This document shows positions 27,848-37,757 of a stretch of 64,000 bases of DNA, in pieces. The notes below the pieces were generated by a model that was given only the letters and a program-made list of their open reading frames with translations, ran no database searches and was not told the origin of the DNA. Within the stretch, counting starts at the first letter, position 1, and every line of letters begins with the position of its first letter. A program made the position numbers and the translations under genes. The DNA comes from Variovorax sp. J22G73 (GTDB lineage Bacteria > Pseudomonadota > Gammaproteobacteria > Burkholderiales > Burkholderiaceae_C), in contig NZ_JASZYK010000003.1 in assembly GCF_030317035.1 (NCBI RefSeq), positions 434,001-498,000 of the forward strand, given 5' to 3'.

Positions 27848-29455
27848 ATGCACATCCAACCGACCCCGCACCCCGACGCTTCTCCCGCCCGCGCCACCGC
27901 ACGCGAATGGACCGGCCTGGCCGTCATCGCGCTGCCCTGCATGCTCTATTCGATGGACCTCACGGTCCTGAACCTCGCGATCCCTTCGATCAGCGAAGAC
28001 CTCAAGCCCACCGCCTCGCAGCTGCTGTGGATCGTCGATATCTACGGTTTCTTCGTGGCCGGCCTGCTGGTCACCATGGGCACGCTGGGCGACCGCATCG
28101 GCCGGCGCCGGCTGCTGCTGATCGGCGCGGCCGCGTTCGGCGTGGCCTCGGTGCTCGCGGCGTTGTCCACCAGCGCCAACATGCTCATCGCCACGCGCGC
28201 GCTGCTGGGCGTGGCGGGCGCCACGCTGGCGCCGTCGACGCTCTCGCTCATTCGCAACATGTTCCTCGACCCGGCGCAGCGCACGGTGGCCATCGGGGTG
28301 TGGATATCGAGCTTCTCGGCCGGCGCCGTCATCGGCCCGGTGCTGGGCGGCGTGCTGCTGCAGTACTTCGCGTGGGGCTCGGTGTTTCTCATCGGCGTGC
28401 CGGTGATGGCGCTGCTGCTGGTGCTCGGGCCGCTGCTGTTGCCCGAGTACCGCGACCCCGACGCGGCCCGGCTCGACCTGGCCAGCGTGGCCCTGTCGCT
28501 GGGCGCGGTGCTGGCGGTGATCTACGGCGTGAAGCAGATCGCGGAGCACGGGGTGCACACGCTGCCGCTGCTGTCGATCGCCTTCGGCGCGCTGCTGGGC
28601 TGGGTGTTCGCGCGCCGCCAGAAGCGGCTGGCCGACCCGATGATCGACCTGCGCCTGTTCGCGCTGCCGGCCTTCAGCGTTTCGCTGGGCGCCTACATGC
28701 TGTCGTGCTTCGTGATGTTCGGCATGTTCCTGTACAACGCCCAGTACCTGCAGCTGGTGCTGGGCCTGTCGCCGCTGCACGCGGGGCTGTGGAGCATGCC
28801 GAGCGCGGGCGCCTTCATCGTCGGCTCGATGGTGGTGCCGGCGCTGGTGCGGCGCATGCGGCCGGCCTTCGTGATGGGTGGCGGGCTGGCGGTGGCGGCG
28901 CTGGGCTTCGGCATGCTGGTGGTGCTGCCCGCGCAGGACGGGCTGGCCTGGATGGTGGCGAGCGCGGTGGTGTCTTCGCTCGGCCTCGCGCCGGTGTTCA
29001 CGCTGGCGACCGACCTGGTGGTCGGCAGCGCGCCGCCCGAGCGCGCGGGCGTGGCCTCGGCCATTTCGGAGACCAGCTCGGAGTTCGGGGGCGCGCTGGG
29101 CATCGCCATCCTGGGGAGCGTTGGCGCGGCGATCTACCGCGCGACCATGGCCGACGCCGCGCCATCCGGTGCGGGCCTGTCCGCTGTGGAGGTGGAGGCC
29201 GCGCGCAGCACGCTGGGCGGCGCGGTGGCGCTGGCCGGGCAGCTCACGGGCGGCGCGGGCGCGCAGTTGCTCGACACGGCGCGCGAGGCGCTGATGCACG
29301 GCCTGCGCCTGACGGCCGGCATCTGCGCGGCGGTGCTGCTGTCGGTGGGCGTGCTGGTGGCCGTGCGGTTGCGCGGCGCGAACGCTGGTGGGGCCGAAGC
29401 GATGGAGCCCAGGCCCGCCACCGGCGAAGGCAAGGCGCCTTCCCCGGGCGCCTGA
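27848..29455 (+). CDS. MFS drug transporter, DHA2 family (14 membrane segments)
   Basis: 535 residues. Motif A is present as GTLGDRIGRRRLL, motif B/C-like segments lie in RALLGVAGATLAPSTLSLIRN and SAGAVIGPVLGGVLL, and the MDLTVLNLAIPSI opening matches the QacA/SmvA branch. Length and hydrophobic pattern fit 14 helices. Such proteins export cationic biocides and dyes by proton antiport; substrates here are unassigned. Ribosome-binding site is weak. It stands alone, not in an operon with TpsA or the LysR gene that follows. Confidence 0.9.
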   Translation: MHIQPTPHPDASPARATAREWTGLAVIALPCMLYSMDLTVLNLAIPSISEDLKPTASQLLWIVDIYGFFVAGLLVTMGTLGDRIGRRRLLLIGAAAFGVASVLAALSTSANMLIATRALLGVAGATLAPSTLSLIRNMFLDPAQRTVAIGVWISSFSAGAVIGPVLGGVLLQYFAWGSVFLIGVPVMALLLVLGPLLLPEYRDPDAARLDLASVALSLGAVLAVIYGVKQIAEHGVHTLPLLSIAFGALLGWVFARRQKRLADPMIDLRLFALPAFSVSLGAYMLSCFVMFGMFLYNAQYLQLVLGLSPLHAGLWSMPSAGAFIVGSMVVPALVRRMRPAFVMGGGLAVAALGFGMLVVLPAQDGLAWMVASAVVSSLGLAPVFTLATDLVVGSAPPERAGVASAISETSSEFGGALGIAILGSVGAAIYRATMADAAPSGAGLSAVEVEAARSTLGGAVALAGQLTGGAGAQLLDTAREALMHGLRLTAGICAAVLLSVGVLVAVRLRGANAGGAEAMEPRPATGEGKAPSPGA

Positions 29456-29488
29456 AAACATCCGCTTTCCAATCGAGTTTTCCCCTCG

Positions 29489-29523
29489 AAATAGGCTCAG
29501 GAGCGCGCTTTAGAAGCCTATTT
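29489..29523. terminator. hairpin after the DHA2 transporter
   Basis: The arms AAATAGGCT and AGCCTATTT are separated by 17 bases, starting 34 bases after the transporter stop. The 3' arm ends in TTT but no longer T-run follows. It may be a weak terminator or a binding site in the LysR promoter region. Confidence 0.4.
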
Positions 29524-29558
29524 GCCTAAGCTAATGAGCAGGAAGTATTTGTAGTTTG

Positions 29559-29582
29559 CATGATCATGGCCTCATGATCATG
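29559..29582. promoter_or_regulatory. duplicated palindrome CATGATCATG upstream of LysR gene
   Basis: Two copies of a self-complementary 10-mer are separated by four bases, 19 bases before the LysR start. Placement fits an autorepressor operator overlapping the promoter or leader. Confidence 0.5.
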
Positions 29583-29601
29583 AAAATGGATACTGAACCC
29601 G

Positions 29602-30570
29602 ATGGAACTCCGGCAGCTTGAGGCCTTCGCCGCGGTCATGTCGACCGGCAGCGTCACCGGCGCTGCGCGCCTGCTCGAGCGCTCCCAGCCGGCGGTTTCC
29701 CGCCTGGTCCAGGAGCTGGAGGCCGAAATCGGCTATGCGCTGTTCACCCGCCACGGCCCGCGCGTGACACCCACCGAGCAGGGCTTTCTGCTCTACGAAG
29801 ACGTCGACCGCGCGCTGGGCAGCCTGCAGCAGATTCACCTGCGCGCGGCCGAAATCGCGCGCGGCAACGCGCAGCCGCTGCTGCTGGCCGCCACCTCGGC
29901 GCTGGCGCTGGGGCTGCTGCCGCAGGCGCTGCAGCGGGTGGAGGCGCAGACCGGCGCCACGCCCATCCAGCTGCGCAGCGCCTCGCCCGAGCAGGTGGTG
30001 CATGCCGTGCTCAGCGGCGCGGTGCAGCTCGGTGCGAGCAGCCTGCCGCTGGAGCACCGCGGGCTCGACGTGCACTGGATCGGCGAGATGCCCTGCGTGG
30101 CGGTGCTGCGCAGCGACGACCCGCTGGCCGCGCACGCGGTGGTGCCACTGCAGGCGCTGGCGCAGCGTCGCCTCATCACCATGAGCAACCCGTTTCGCCT
30201 GCGCCACCGCATCGACGCGACGCTGGCGCGCGCCGGCCACAGCCCGGCAAGCAGGGAGGCGCTGATAGAGACCAACTCGTCGGTCAACGCGCAGGCGCTG
30301 GCGCGCGCCGGCCTCGGCGTGGCGGTGCTGGAGCCGCTGAGCGCCTACGGCGCGCCGCTCGACGGGCTGGCCGTGCGGCCCATCGACACGAACATTCCTT
30401 TCGTCTTCGGCGTGGTCACGCCGCAGGCCAAGCCGGTGACGGCGCCGGTGCGCGCGCTGATCGACGCGCTGCTGGCCGCCGCCCGCGCGCTGCCGAACTT
30501 CGTGCAGCACGACCCCTCGGCGCACGCCGAGCTGCTGCGCACGCTGTACGGCGACGAAAGCCCCACCTGA
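29602..30570 (+). CDS. LysR-family regulator heading the peptide-type ABC operon
   Basis: 322 residues. The helix-turn-helix is MELRQLEAFAAVMSTGSVTGAARLL with SQPAVSRLVQELE and the wing LFTRHGPRVTPTEQG. An effector-binding domain follows (RSDDPLAAH, NPFRLRHRIDATL). It is co-directional with the flavoprotein and ABC genes, only 14 bases from the next start, so it is probably the first gene of that operon. The ligand is likely the compound imported or modified by the operon; its identity is unknown. Confidence 0.87.
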   Translation: MELRQLEAFAAVMSTGSVTGAARLLERSQPAVSRLVQELEAEIGYALFTRHGPRVTPTEQGFLLYEDVDRALGSLQQIHLRAAEIARGNAQPLLLAATSALALGLLPQALQRVEAQTGATPIQLRSASPEQVVHAVLSGAVQLGASSLPLEHRGLDVHWIGEMPCVAVLRSDDPLAAHAVVPLQALAQRRLITMSNPFRLRHRIDATLARAGHSPASREALIETNSSVNAQALARAGLGVAVLEPLSAYGAPLDGLAVRPIDTNIPFVFGVVTPQAKPVTAPVRALIDALLAAARALPNFVQHDPSAHAELLRTLYGDESPT

Positions 30571-30584
30571 AAAAGCCCCTTGCG

Positions 30585-32129
30585 ATGAACGCCCACACCT
30601 CCTCTACCCCCGCGCCCATCGGCCTGGCCGCCCTCGAGGCGCGCCTGCGGCAAGACCTGGCGTGGCTCGGCCTGCCCGCCAGGCCATGGGTGCCGCAAAA
30701 CACCAAACAAGGCGATGCGCTGCTCGACGTCGCCATCGTCGGCGGCGGCATGGCCGGCCTGGCGCTGCTGGCCACGCTCACGCACCTGGGCGTGCGCGCG
30801 CGCATCTACGACCGCTCGCCCGCCGGCTTCGAGGGCCCCTGGGCCACGACCGCGCGCATGGAAACGCTGCGCTCCCCCAAGGAGCTCACAGGCCCCGCGC
30901 TGGGCCTGCCGGCGCTGACCTTTCGCGCCTGGTTCGAGGCGCAGTGGGGCCTCCAGGCCTGGAACGCGCTCGACAAGATCCCGCGCCTGCAGTGGGCCGA
31001 CTACCTGCGCTGGTACCGCCAGGTGCTGGCCCTCGACGTGCGCAACGAACAGGAGGTGAGGGCGGTGCTGCCGCGCGCCGACGGCGTGGTGCGGATCGAC
31101 CTGATCGACCTGGCCTCGGAAGCAGCGCCCTACAGCGTGCAGGCGCGCCACGTGGTGCTCGCGACGGGGCGCGACGGCCTGGGCGGCGCCTGGGTGCCCG
31201 AGTGGGCGGCGTCGCTGCCGCGCGAGCGCTGGGCCCATTCGTCGGAGCGCTGGAACGCCGAGCGCCTGCGCGGCCAGCGCGTGGCCGTGGTCGGCGGAGG
31301 CGCCTCGGCGATGGACGCCGCCGCCACCGCGCTGGAGGCCGGCGCCGCGCGCGTCGACCTGCTGATCCGCCGCGCCGACCTGCCGCGCATCAACAAGGGC
31401 AAGGGCGCGGGCAACCCGGGCATGGTCCACGGCTTCTGGCAGCTGCCGGACGAATGGAAATGGCGCGTGCGCCACTACATCAACGTGCAGCAGGTGCCGC
31501 CGCCGCACGGCAGCACGCTGCGCGTGTCGCGCCACGCGAACGCGCATTTCCAGCTCGGCACGCCCGTGCTCGGCGCCGCCCGGCGGGCCGACGGCGCGCT
31601 GCGGCTGGACACGGCCAAGGGCCCGCTGGCGGTGGACTTCGTCGTCTTCAGCACCGGCTTTCGCACCGACTGGGCGCTGCGGCCCGAGTTCGCCGCGTTC
31701 TCCTCGCAGGTGCGCGTGTGGCGCGACCGCTTCACGCCGCCCGAGGGCATGGCCGACAGCGAGCTCGACGAATCGCCGGACCTCGGCCCGCTGTTCGAGT
31801 TCCAGCCGAAGACGCCCGGCGCCTGCCCGGGGCTGGAGCGCGTGCACTGCTTCAACTACGCGGCCTCGCTGTCGCACGGCGCCGCGGCGGGGGACATTCC
31901 GCAGATCACCGACGGCGCCCAGCGCCTGGCGCGCGGCCTGGCGGCAAGCCTGCTGAGCGAAGACGCCGGCCTGCACTTCGCCGCGATGCAGCGCTATGCC
32001 GAGCCGGAGCTCGACGGCGACGAGTGGACGCCTTCGGTGTTGCCGCCCTACGCCGACGAAGTCGAAGCCACCGGAGCCATCGAAACTACCGGAGCCATCG
32101 GAGTGGCCGGCCGCGAGGCAGCCCCATGA
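30585..32129 (+). CDS. FAD/NAD(P)-binding flavoprotein monooxygenase-like
   Basis: 514 residues with two nucleotide-binding folds: FAD site AIVGGGMAGLA at about 50-60 and NADPH site VAVVGGGASAMDAA near 230-243. The order and spacing resemble class B flavin monooxygenases. The C-terminal FSTGF motif resembles the conserved loop of N-hydroxylating and Baeyer-Villiger enzymes. The last 20 residues contain an 18-base duplication (TGAIE/TGAIG). TGA overlaps the permease ATG. A cytoplasmic oxidation of the imported compound is inferred. Confidence 0.78.
   Translation: MNAHTSSTPAPIGLAALEARLRQDLAWLGLPARPWVPQNTKQGDALLDVAIVGGGMAGLALLATLTHLGVRARIYDRSPAGFEGPWATTARMETLRSPKELTGPALGLPALTFRAWFEAQWGLQAWNALDKIPRLQWADYLRWYRQVLALDVRNEQEVRAVLPRADGVVRIDLIDLASEAAPYSVQARHVVLATGRDGLGGAWVPEWAASLPRERWAHSSERWNAERLRGQRVAVVGGGASAMDAAATALEAGAARVDLLIRRADLPRINKGKGAGNPGMVHGFWQLPDEWKWRVRHYINVQQVPPPHGSTLRVSRHANAHFQLGTPVLGAARRADGALRLDTAKGPLAVDFVVFSTGFRTDWALRPEFAAFSSQVRVWRDRFTPPEGMADSELDESPDLGPLFEFQPKTPGACPGLERVHCFNYAASLSHGAAAGDIPQITDGAQRLARGLAASLLSEDAGLHFAAMQRYAEPELDGDEWTPSVLPPYADEVEATGAIETTGAIGVAGREAAP
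32070..32100 (+). repeat. 18-base-period in-frame duplication at flavoprotein C-terminus
   Basis: ACCGGAGCCATCG occurs at 32070 and 32088, encoding two TGAI units in a non-conserved tail just before the stop codon. Confidence 0.6.
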
Positions 32130-33100
32130 CCGGCTGGCTGCTGCGCCGCCTGCTGCAGGCGCTGGGCGTGGTGATCGCGATGACGGTCATCGTCTTCATC
32201 GGGCTGCACGCCATCGGCAACCCGATCGACATCCTGATCGGCGAGGACATGAACCAGCAGGAGCGCCTGGCCGCCATTGCGCGCCTGGGACTCGACCAGC
32301 CGCTGTGGCGCCAGTACCTGTCCTTCGTCGATGGCGCGCTGCACGGCAGCCTGGGCCGCAGCTTCGTCTACCAGGAAGACGCGGTGCGCCTCATCCTGCA
32401 GCGCCTGCCGGCCACCATGGAGCTGGCCTTCGCGGCGCTGCTGATGGCCATCGTGGTGGGCGTGCCGCTGGGGCTGTTCGCGGGCATGAAGCCCGAGCAC
32501 CCGGTGTCGCGCACGCTCATGGCGACCAGCATCGTGGGCTTCTCGCTGCCGGCCTTCTGGGTGGCGCTGATGCTCATCATGGTGTTCAGCGTGCAGCTCG
32601 GCTGGCTGCCCGCCAGCGGGCGCGGCGCCACGCGCGAGCTGTTCGGCGTGCAGTGGTCGTGGCTCACGCTCGACGGCTGGCAGCACCTGCTGCTGCCAGC
32701 GTTCAACCTGGCGCTGTTCAAGATATCGCTGGTGCTGCGGCTCACGCGGGCCGGCGTGCGCGAGGTGCTGCCGCAGGACTACGTGAAGTTCGCGCGCGCC
32801 AAAGGCCTCACGCCCACGCGCGTGGTGCTGGTGCACGTGCTGCGCAACACCATGATCCCGCTGGTCACGGTGCTGGGGCTGGAGCTGGGCGCGACCATCG
32901 CCTACGCGGTGGTCACCGAGAGCATCTTCGCGTGGCCGGGCGCGGGCAAGCTCATCCTGGACAGCATCAACTCGCTCGACCGGCCGGTGGTGGTGGCCTA
33001 CCTGATGGTGGTGGTGGTGATCTTCGTCACGCTGAACCTCGTGGTCGACCTGCTCTACAAATTGCTCGACCCGCGCGTGCGGCTGGAGGCGGCGAAATGA
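32126..33100 (+). CDS. ABC transporter permease, DppB/OppB type
   Basis: 324 residues with six predicted membrane helices and the BPD permease loop KFARAKGLTPTRVVLVHVLRN (EAA-like). The opening LLRRLLQALGVVIAMTVIVF is typical of the first subunit of peptide/nickel importers. The periplasmic signature LGLDQPLWRQYLSF is also conserved. Start ATG 32126 overlaps the flavoprotein stop; its own stop overlaps the next start. It forms the heteromeric channel with the next gene product. Confidence 0.9.
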   Translation: MTGWLLRRLLQALGVVIAMTVIVFIGLHAIGNPIDILIGEDMNQQERLAAIARLGLDQPLWRQYLSFVDGALHGSLGRSFVYQEDAVRLILQRLPATMELAFAALLMAIVVGVPLGLFAGMKPEHPVSRTLMATSIVGFSLPAFWVALMLIMVFSVQLGWLPASGRGATRELFGVQWSWLTLDGWQHLLLPAFNLALFKISLVLRLTRAGVREVLPQDYVKFARAKGLTPTRVVLVHVLRNTMIPLVTVLGLELGATIAYAVVTESIFAWPGAGKLILDSINSLDRPVVVAYLMVVVVIFVTLNLVVDLLYKLLDPRVRLEAAK

Positions 33101-33996
33101 GCGCGGCAAAAAGCTACGACGAACGCTCGATCTGGTGGCGCGTGGCCGCCGATTTTTTGCACTCGCGCATCGCCATCGGCGGGCTGGTGGTGCTCGCGCT
33201 GGTGGTGCTGGCCGCGCTGCTCGCGCCGTGGATCACGCCGCAGAACCCGTACGACCTGCTGCAGCTCGACGTGCTCGACGCGCGCCTGCCGCCGGGCTCG
33301 CACAGCAGCGAGGGCGGCTACACCTACTGGCTGGGCACCGACGGACAGGGCCGCGACCTGTACTCGGCCATCGTCTACGGGCTGCGCATCAGCCTGACGG
33401 TGGGCGTGGGCTCGGCGCTCATCGCCGCGGTGGTGGGCACGCTGGTGGGCCTGGTGGCCGCCTATGCGGGCGGCAAGGTTGATGCGCTGCTGATGCGGCT
33501 GGTCGACCTGCTGCTGTCGTTCCCGACCATCCTCATGGCGCTGATGATCCTGGCCTACGTGGGCAAGGGCGTGGGCAACGTGATGCTCACGCTGGTGCTG
33601 CTCGAATGGGCCTACTACGCACGCACTGCGCGCGGCCAGGCGCTGGTGGAGGCGCGGCGCGAGTACGTGGACGCGGCGCGCGGCCAGGGCATTGCGCGCT
33701 GGCGCATCGTGACCGGCCACATCCTGCCGAACTGCCTGCCGCCGCTGCTGGTGATTGGCGCGCTGCAGATCGCGCGCGCCATCACGCTGGAGGCCACGCT
33801 GTCGTTCCTGGGGCTGGGCGTGCCCATCACCGAGCCCTCGCTCGGGCTGCTCATTTCCAACGGCTACCAGTACCTGCTGTCCAACGAGTACTGGATCAGC
33901 TTTTTCCCCGGCGTCGCCTTGCTGGCCGCCATCGTCGCGATCAACCTGGTGGGCGACCAGCTGCGCGACGTGCTGAACCCGAGGTTGCAGAAATGA
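33097..33996 (+). CDS. ABC transporter permease, DppC/OppC type
   Basis: 299 residues. N-terminal OppC-like membrane segment (IAIGGLVVLALVVLAALLAPW) is followed by LGTDGQGRDLYSAIVYGLRISL, the standard entry to the permease core. The EAA loop is EYVDAARGQGIARWRIVTGHILPN. Overlaps both neighbours by four bases. Second channel subunit of the peptide-type importer. Confidence 0.9.
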   Translation: MSAAKSYDERSIWWRVAADFLHSRIAIGGLVVLALVVLAALLAPWITPQNPYDLLQLDVLDARLPPGSHSSEGGYTYWLGTDGQGRDLYSAIVYGLRISLTVGVGSALIAAVVGTLVGLVAAYAGGKVDALLMRLVDLLLSFPTILMALMILAYVGKGVGNVMLTLVLLEWAYYARTARGQALVEARREYVDAARGQGIARWRIVTGHILPNCLPPLLVIGALQIARAITLEATLSFLGLGVPITEPSLGLLISNGYQYLLSNEYWISFFPGVALLAAIVAINLVGDQLRDVLNPRLQK

Positions 33997-36113
33997 GCGC
34001 CGTTCCCGTGCAGGACTTGTCTATGCCGGCACTCGAGGTGCCGACACTCGAAGTGCGCAACCTGCAAACGCGCTTCCACACGCGCGCCGGCGTGCTGCCG
34101 GTGGTCGATGGCGTTTCGTTCACGCTCGGGCGCGGCAAGGTGCTGGGGCTGGTGGGCGAGTCGGGCTCGGGCAAGTCGGTGACCGGCTTTTCCATCATGG
34201 GCCTGGTCGACGCGCCCGGGCGGGTCGAGGGCGGGCAGGTGCTGTTCCAGGGCCGCGAGCTCACGCGGCTGCCGGCCACCGAGCGGCGCGAGCTGCGCGG
34301 CAACCGCATCGCCATGATCTTCCAGGACCCGATGGCCACGCTGAACCCGGTGCTGCGCGTGGACACGCAGATGATCGAGGCGGTGCGGGCGCACAAGCGC
34401 GTGTCCACCGAAGCGGCGCGCCGCCATGCGCGCGACACGCTGGGGCGCATGGGCATTCCCAGCCCCGAGGAGCGACTGCGCGCCTACCCGCACCAACTGT
34501 CGGGCGGCATGCGCCAGCGCGTGGCCATCGCCATCGCGATGCTGCACGGGCCCGACCTGATCATCGCGGACGAGCCGACCACGGCGCTGGACGTGACGAT
34601 CCAGGCGCAGATCCTTTCCGAAGTGCAGAAGCTGGTGCGCGAGACGGGCACCTCGCTCATCTGGATCAGCCACGACCTGTCGGTGGTGGCGAGCCTGGCC
34701 GACGAGATCGCGGTGATGTACGCGGGCCGCATCGTGGAGCACGGCACCGTGGCCGACGTGCTCGACCACCCGCAGCACCCGTACACGCGCGGGCTGATCG
34801 ACAGCCTGCCGAGCGCCAACGAACGCGGCGCGCGGCTGCGGCAGATCCAGGGCATGACGCCCAGCCTGCTCGACATGCCCACCGGCTGCGCCTTCGCGCC
34901 GCGCTGCCCGCACGCGGACGCGGCCTGCGGCCAGCGGCCCGAGGTGTCGCGTCCGCGCGCCGATGCGCCCTGGCACGAGGTGCGCTGCTTTCATCCGCAG
35001 CGCGGCAAGCTGGTGCCAGCGGTGCCAGCGGTGCCAGCGGTGTCCGTCGCGGTTCCCGTCGCGATTCCCGCCGTGGTTCCCGCTGCAACGCGCGCGCCGG
35101 CGCCGGAACACGACCTGCCGCTGGTCGACCTGCGCCAGGTCGCGCAGCGCTTCGGCGCCACGCCGCCACCCGGCGCGGTGGGCCGCACCCTGCGCAGCAT
35201 CGGGCTGAGCAAGCCGCCGGTCGTTACGCACGCGGTCGACGGCGTCGACCTGTCGGTGCGCCCCGGCGAGGTGGTCGGGCTGGTCGGCGAATCGGGCTGC
35301 GGCAAGTCGACGCTGGGCCGCATCGCGGCGGGCCTGCTCGCGCCGACCGAGGGCGAGGTGCGTGTCGGCGGCAAGCCGGTGGCGAGCCTGTCGGCGCCGG
35401 AGCAGCTCGCGGCGCGGCTGCGCATCCAGATGGTGTTCCAGGACCCGTACGCCAGCCTCAACCCGCGCCTGCGCGTCTCGCGCATCGTGGGCGAGGCCGC
35501 GCTGCTGCACGGGCTCACCGATGCCGCGGGGCAGGACGACTATGTGTGCGCCCAGCTGCAGCGCGCCGGGCTGGACCCCGCGCTGCGCCACCGCTACCCG
35601 CACCAATTCAGCGGCGGGCAGCGCCAGCGCATCGGCATCGCGCGCGCGCTGGCGGTGCAGCCGTCGATGCTGGTGTGCGACGAGGCGGTGGCCGCGCTGG
35701 ACGTGTCGATCCAGGCGCAGATCCTCAACCTCTTCATGGACCTGCGCGAGCAGCTCGGCCTGGCCTACCTGTTCATCAGCCACGACCTGGGCGTGATCGA
35801 GCACCTGTGCGACCGCGTGGTCGTGATGTACCTGGGGCGCGTGGTCGAGAGCGCGCCGGTGGCCGAGCTGTTCGCGCGGCCGGCGCATCCGTACACGCAG
35901 GCGCTGCTGGCCGAGATTCCGAGCATCGACGCGCGGCGCACCGCCTTCAGCGCCATTCGCGGCGAAATTCCGAGCCCCATCGCGCCGCCCTCGGGCTGCC
36001 ACTTTCATCCGCGATGTCCGCAGGCGATGCCACGCTGCCGCACCGAGGCGCCGCGGCTGCGCGGCATCGCGATCCGGCACGAAACCGCGTGCCACCTGTA
36101 CGACGCCGGCTGA
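33993..36113 (+). CDS. fused dipeptide-type ABC ATPase (DppD-DppF in one chain)
   Basis: 706 residues with two complete nucleotide-binding domains. The first has Walker A GESGSGKS (about 52-60), signature [12 protein letters not shown] and Walker [13 protein letters not shown]. The second has GESGCGKST (about 432-440), [15 protein letters not shown] and [12 protein letters not shown], where the usual Pro after the catalytic Glu is Ala. Each ends in an oligopeptide-type Cys motif ([24 protein letters not shown]). The linker (about 335-370) is Val/Pro/Ala-rich and partly built from a 9-base repeat. It powers the two permeases. Confidence 0.92.
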   Translation: MSAVPVQDLSMPALEVPTLEVRNLQTRFHTRAGVLPVVDGVSFTLGRGKVLGLVGESGSGKSVTGFSIMGLVDAPGRVEGGQVLFQGRELTRLPATERRELRGNRIAMIFQDPMATLNPVLRVDTQMIEAVRAHKRVSTEAARRHARDTLGRMGIPSPEERLRAYPHQLSGGMRQRVAIAIAMLHGPDLIIADEPTTALDVTIQAQILSEVQKLVRETGTSLIWISHDLSVVASLADEIAVMYAGRIVEHGTVADVLDHPQHPYTRGLIDSLPSANERGARLRQIQGMTPSLLDMPTGCAFAPRCPHADAACGQRPEVSRPRADAPWHEVRCFHPQRGKLVPAVPAVPAVSVAVPVAIPAVVPAATRAPAPEHDLPLVDLRQVAQRFGATPPPGAVGRTLRSIGLSKPPVVTHAVDGVDLSVRPGEVVGLVGESGCGKSTLGRIAAGLLAPTEGEVRVGGKPVASLSAPEQLAARLRIQMVFQDPYASLNPRLRVSRIVGEAALLHGLTDAAGQDDYVCAQLQRAGLDPALRHRYPHQFSGGQRQRIGIARALAVQPSMLVCDEAVAALDVSIQAQILNLFMDLREQLGLAYLFISHDLGVIEHLCDRVVVMYLGRVVESAPVAELFARPAHPYTQALLAEIPSIDARRTAFSAIRGEIPSPIAPPSGCHFHPRCPQAMPRCRTEAPRLRGIAIRHETACHLYDAG
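35012..35038 (+). repeat. three copies of a 9-mer in the ATPase linker
   Basis: GGTGCCAGC is repeated three times exactly, encoding a Val-Pro-Ala repeat in the linker between the two ATPase halves, with degenerate copies following. Confidence 0.7.
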
Positions 36114-36181
36114 TGCCGCGCGCCCACCGTTTTTCTTCGCTCGTTGCCGACCCGATCACTGCTTTCACCCAAGGATTTTTC

Positions 36182-37747
36182 ATGAACCGCCTGCTTCCCA
36201 TCGTTGCCGCCGCGCTGCTCGCCACGGGCGTCGCCGCATCGGCCCGGACCCTGTCCATCGGCTTCGCCGACCCGGTCTCCTCGGTCGACCCGCAGCTGAA
36301 CAACCACGCGGGCGACCGCTCGCTGGCGCTGCATTTCTGGGACTCCATCGTCAACTCGCGCGACGGCGGCAAGCTGGAGCCCGCGCTCGCCGCGAGCTGG
36401 AAGACGCTGGACGACAAGACCTGGGAATTCAAGCTGCGCACCGACATCAAGTGGCAGGACGGCACGCCGTTCACGGCCGAAGACATCGTGTATTCGTTCC
36501 AGCGCGCGCGCAACGTGCCGGGCAGCGTGGCCTCGTACTCGGGCGCGCTGCGCACGGTTGAGTCGGCCACGGCCAAGGACGTGGCCACGGTCATCATCAA
36601 GACCAACACGCCCAACCCGATGCTGCCGCTGGAGATCGCCTCGATCTACATCGTGAGCAAGCACGTGGGCGAGAAGTCGAAGACCGAGGACTACAACGCG
36701 GGCCGCGCGGTGGTCGGCACCGGCCCGTACAAGTTCGTTTCCTACGTGCCGGGCGACCGCACCGTGTTCGAGCGCAACCCCGGCTACTACGGCCCCAAGC
36801 CCGCGTGGGAGAAGGTGAACTACCGCTTCATCAACAACGGCGCGGCGCGCACCGCGGCGCTGCTGGCCGGCGACGTGGACGTGATCGACAAGGTGGCCGT
36901 GACCGATGTCGAGAAGCTGCGCAAGGACCCGAAGGTCAGCGTGTACACCTACCCCGGCCTGCGCGTGCTGCTGCTGCAGCCCAGCTTCAAGCCCGGGGCC
37001 AACGAGTTCATTACCGACAACGCCGGCAAGCCGCTGGAGAAGAACCCGCTGCTCGACCTGAAGGTGCGCCAGGCGCTGTCGCTCGCCATCAACCGCAAGG
37101 CCATCGTCGACCGCGTGCTGCAGGGCACCGTCACCGAGGCCAACCAGTGGATGCCCAAGGGCAGCTTCGGCTACAACCCCGACGTCAAGGACATCGCCTA
37201 CAACCCCGAGCAGGCGAAGAAGCTGCTGGCCGAGGCGGGCTTTCCGCAGGGCTTCCAGATCGCGATCCACGTGCCGGGCGACCGCTACCCGCAGGCGCCC
37301 GAGACGGTGCAGGCCGTGGCGCAGTTCTGGAGCCGCATCGGCGTGAAGACCAAGGTCGAGGTGGTGCCGTGGGCCGTGTACTCGAGCCGCGCCAACAAGA
37401 ACGACTTCGCCGTCAGCGTGATCGCCTGGGGCAACGGCACGGGCGAGGCCGGCTACGGCCTGCTGCAGACGCTGACCACGCCCGACGCCAAGCGCGGCCG
37501 CGGCTCCAACAACTGGGGCCGCTACAGCAACGAGTCGGTCGACAAGGCGCTGGACGCCGCCACGGTCGAGTTCGACGCCAAGCGCCGCGAAACCATCTTC
37601 CGCCACGCCGCCAAGCTGGTGACCGACGACGTCGGCCAGATCCCGCTGTACCACTACCAGAACATCTGGGCCGCGAAGAAGGGCCTGAAGGTCGAGCCGC
37701 TCCTGAGCGACCGCACGACGGCCATGCAGGTCACCCGGCTCAAGTGA
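36182..37747 (+). CDS. periplasmic substrate-binding protein of peptide-type ABC importer
   Basis: 521 residues. Signal peptide MNRLLPIVAAALLATGVAASA is followed by the SBP_bac_5 pattern: VSSVDPQLNNHAG, LRTDIKWQDGTPFTAEDIVYS, VVGTGPYKFVSY, DLKVRQALSLAINRKAIV. It captures the ligand for the preceding permeases and fused ATPase. Related proteins in some Enterobacteria and Rhizobiales lie beside CMD-domain peroxidase-like genes, as here. The ligand need not be a peptide. Confidence 0.9.
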   Translation: MNRLLPIVAAALLATGVAASARTLSIGFADPVSSVDPQLNNHAGDRSLALHFWDSIVNSRDGGKLEPALAASWKTLDDKTWEFKLRTDIKWQDGTPFTAEDIVYSFQRARNVPGSVASYSGALRTVESATAKDVATVIIKTNTPNPMLPLEIASIYIVSKHVGEKSKTEDYNAGRAVVGTGPYKFVSYVPGDRTVFERNPGYYGPKPAWEKVNYRFINNGAARTAALLAGDVDVIDKVAVTDVEKLRKDPKVSVYTYPGLRVLLLQPSFKPGANEFITDNAGKPLEKNPLLDLKVRQALSLAINRKAIVDRVLQGTVTEANQWMPKGSFGYNPDVKDIAYNPEQAKKLLAEAGFPQGFQIAIHVPGDRYPQAPETVQAVAQFWSRIGVKTKVEVVPWAVYSSRANKNDFAVSVIAWGNGTGEAGYGLLQTLTTPDAKRGRGSNNWGRYSNESVDKALDAATVEFDAKRRETIFRHAAKLVTDDVGQIPLYHYQNIWAAKKGLKVEPLLSDRTTAMQVTRLK

Positions 37748-37757
37748 GGGCGCGCGC

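Noticed and set aside
22860-27902. 1680-codon open frame on the minus strand opposite TpsA
   Set aside because: It has no recognisable domain and is Arg/Ala/Gly/His-rich, as expected from the antisense frame of a high-GC gene. TpsA is clearly the real gene.
33864-36095. Long minus-strand open frame opposite the fused ATPase
   Set aside because: Antisense shadow of a high-GC coding region, with no ribosome-binding site or domain.
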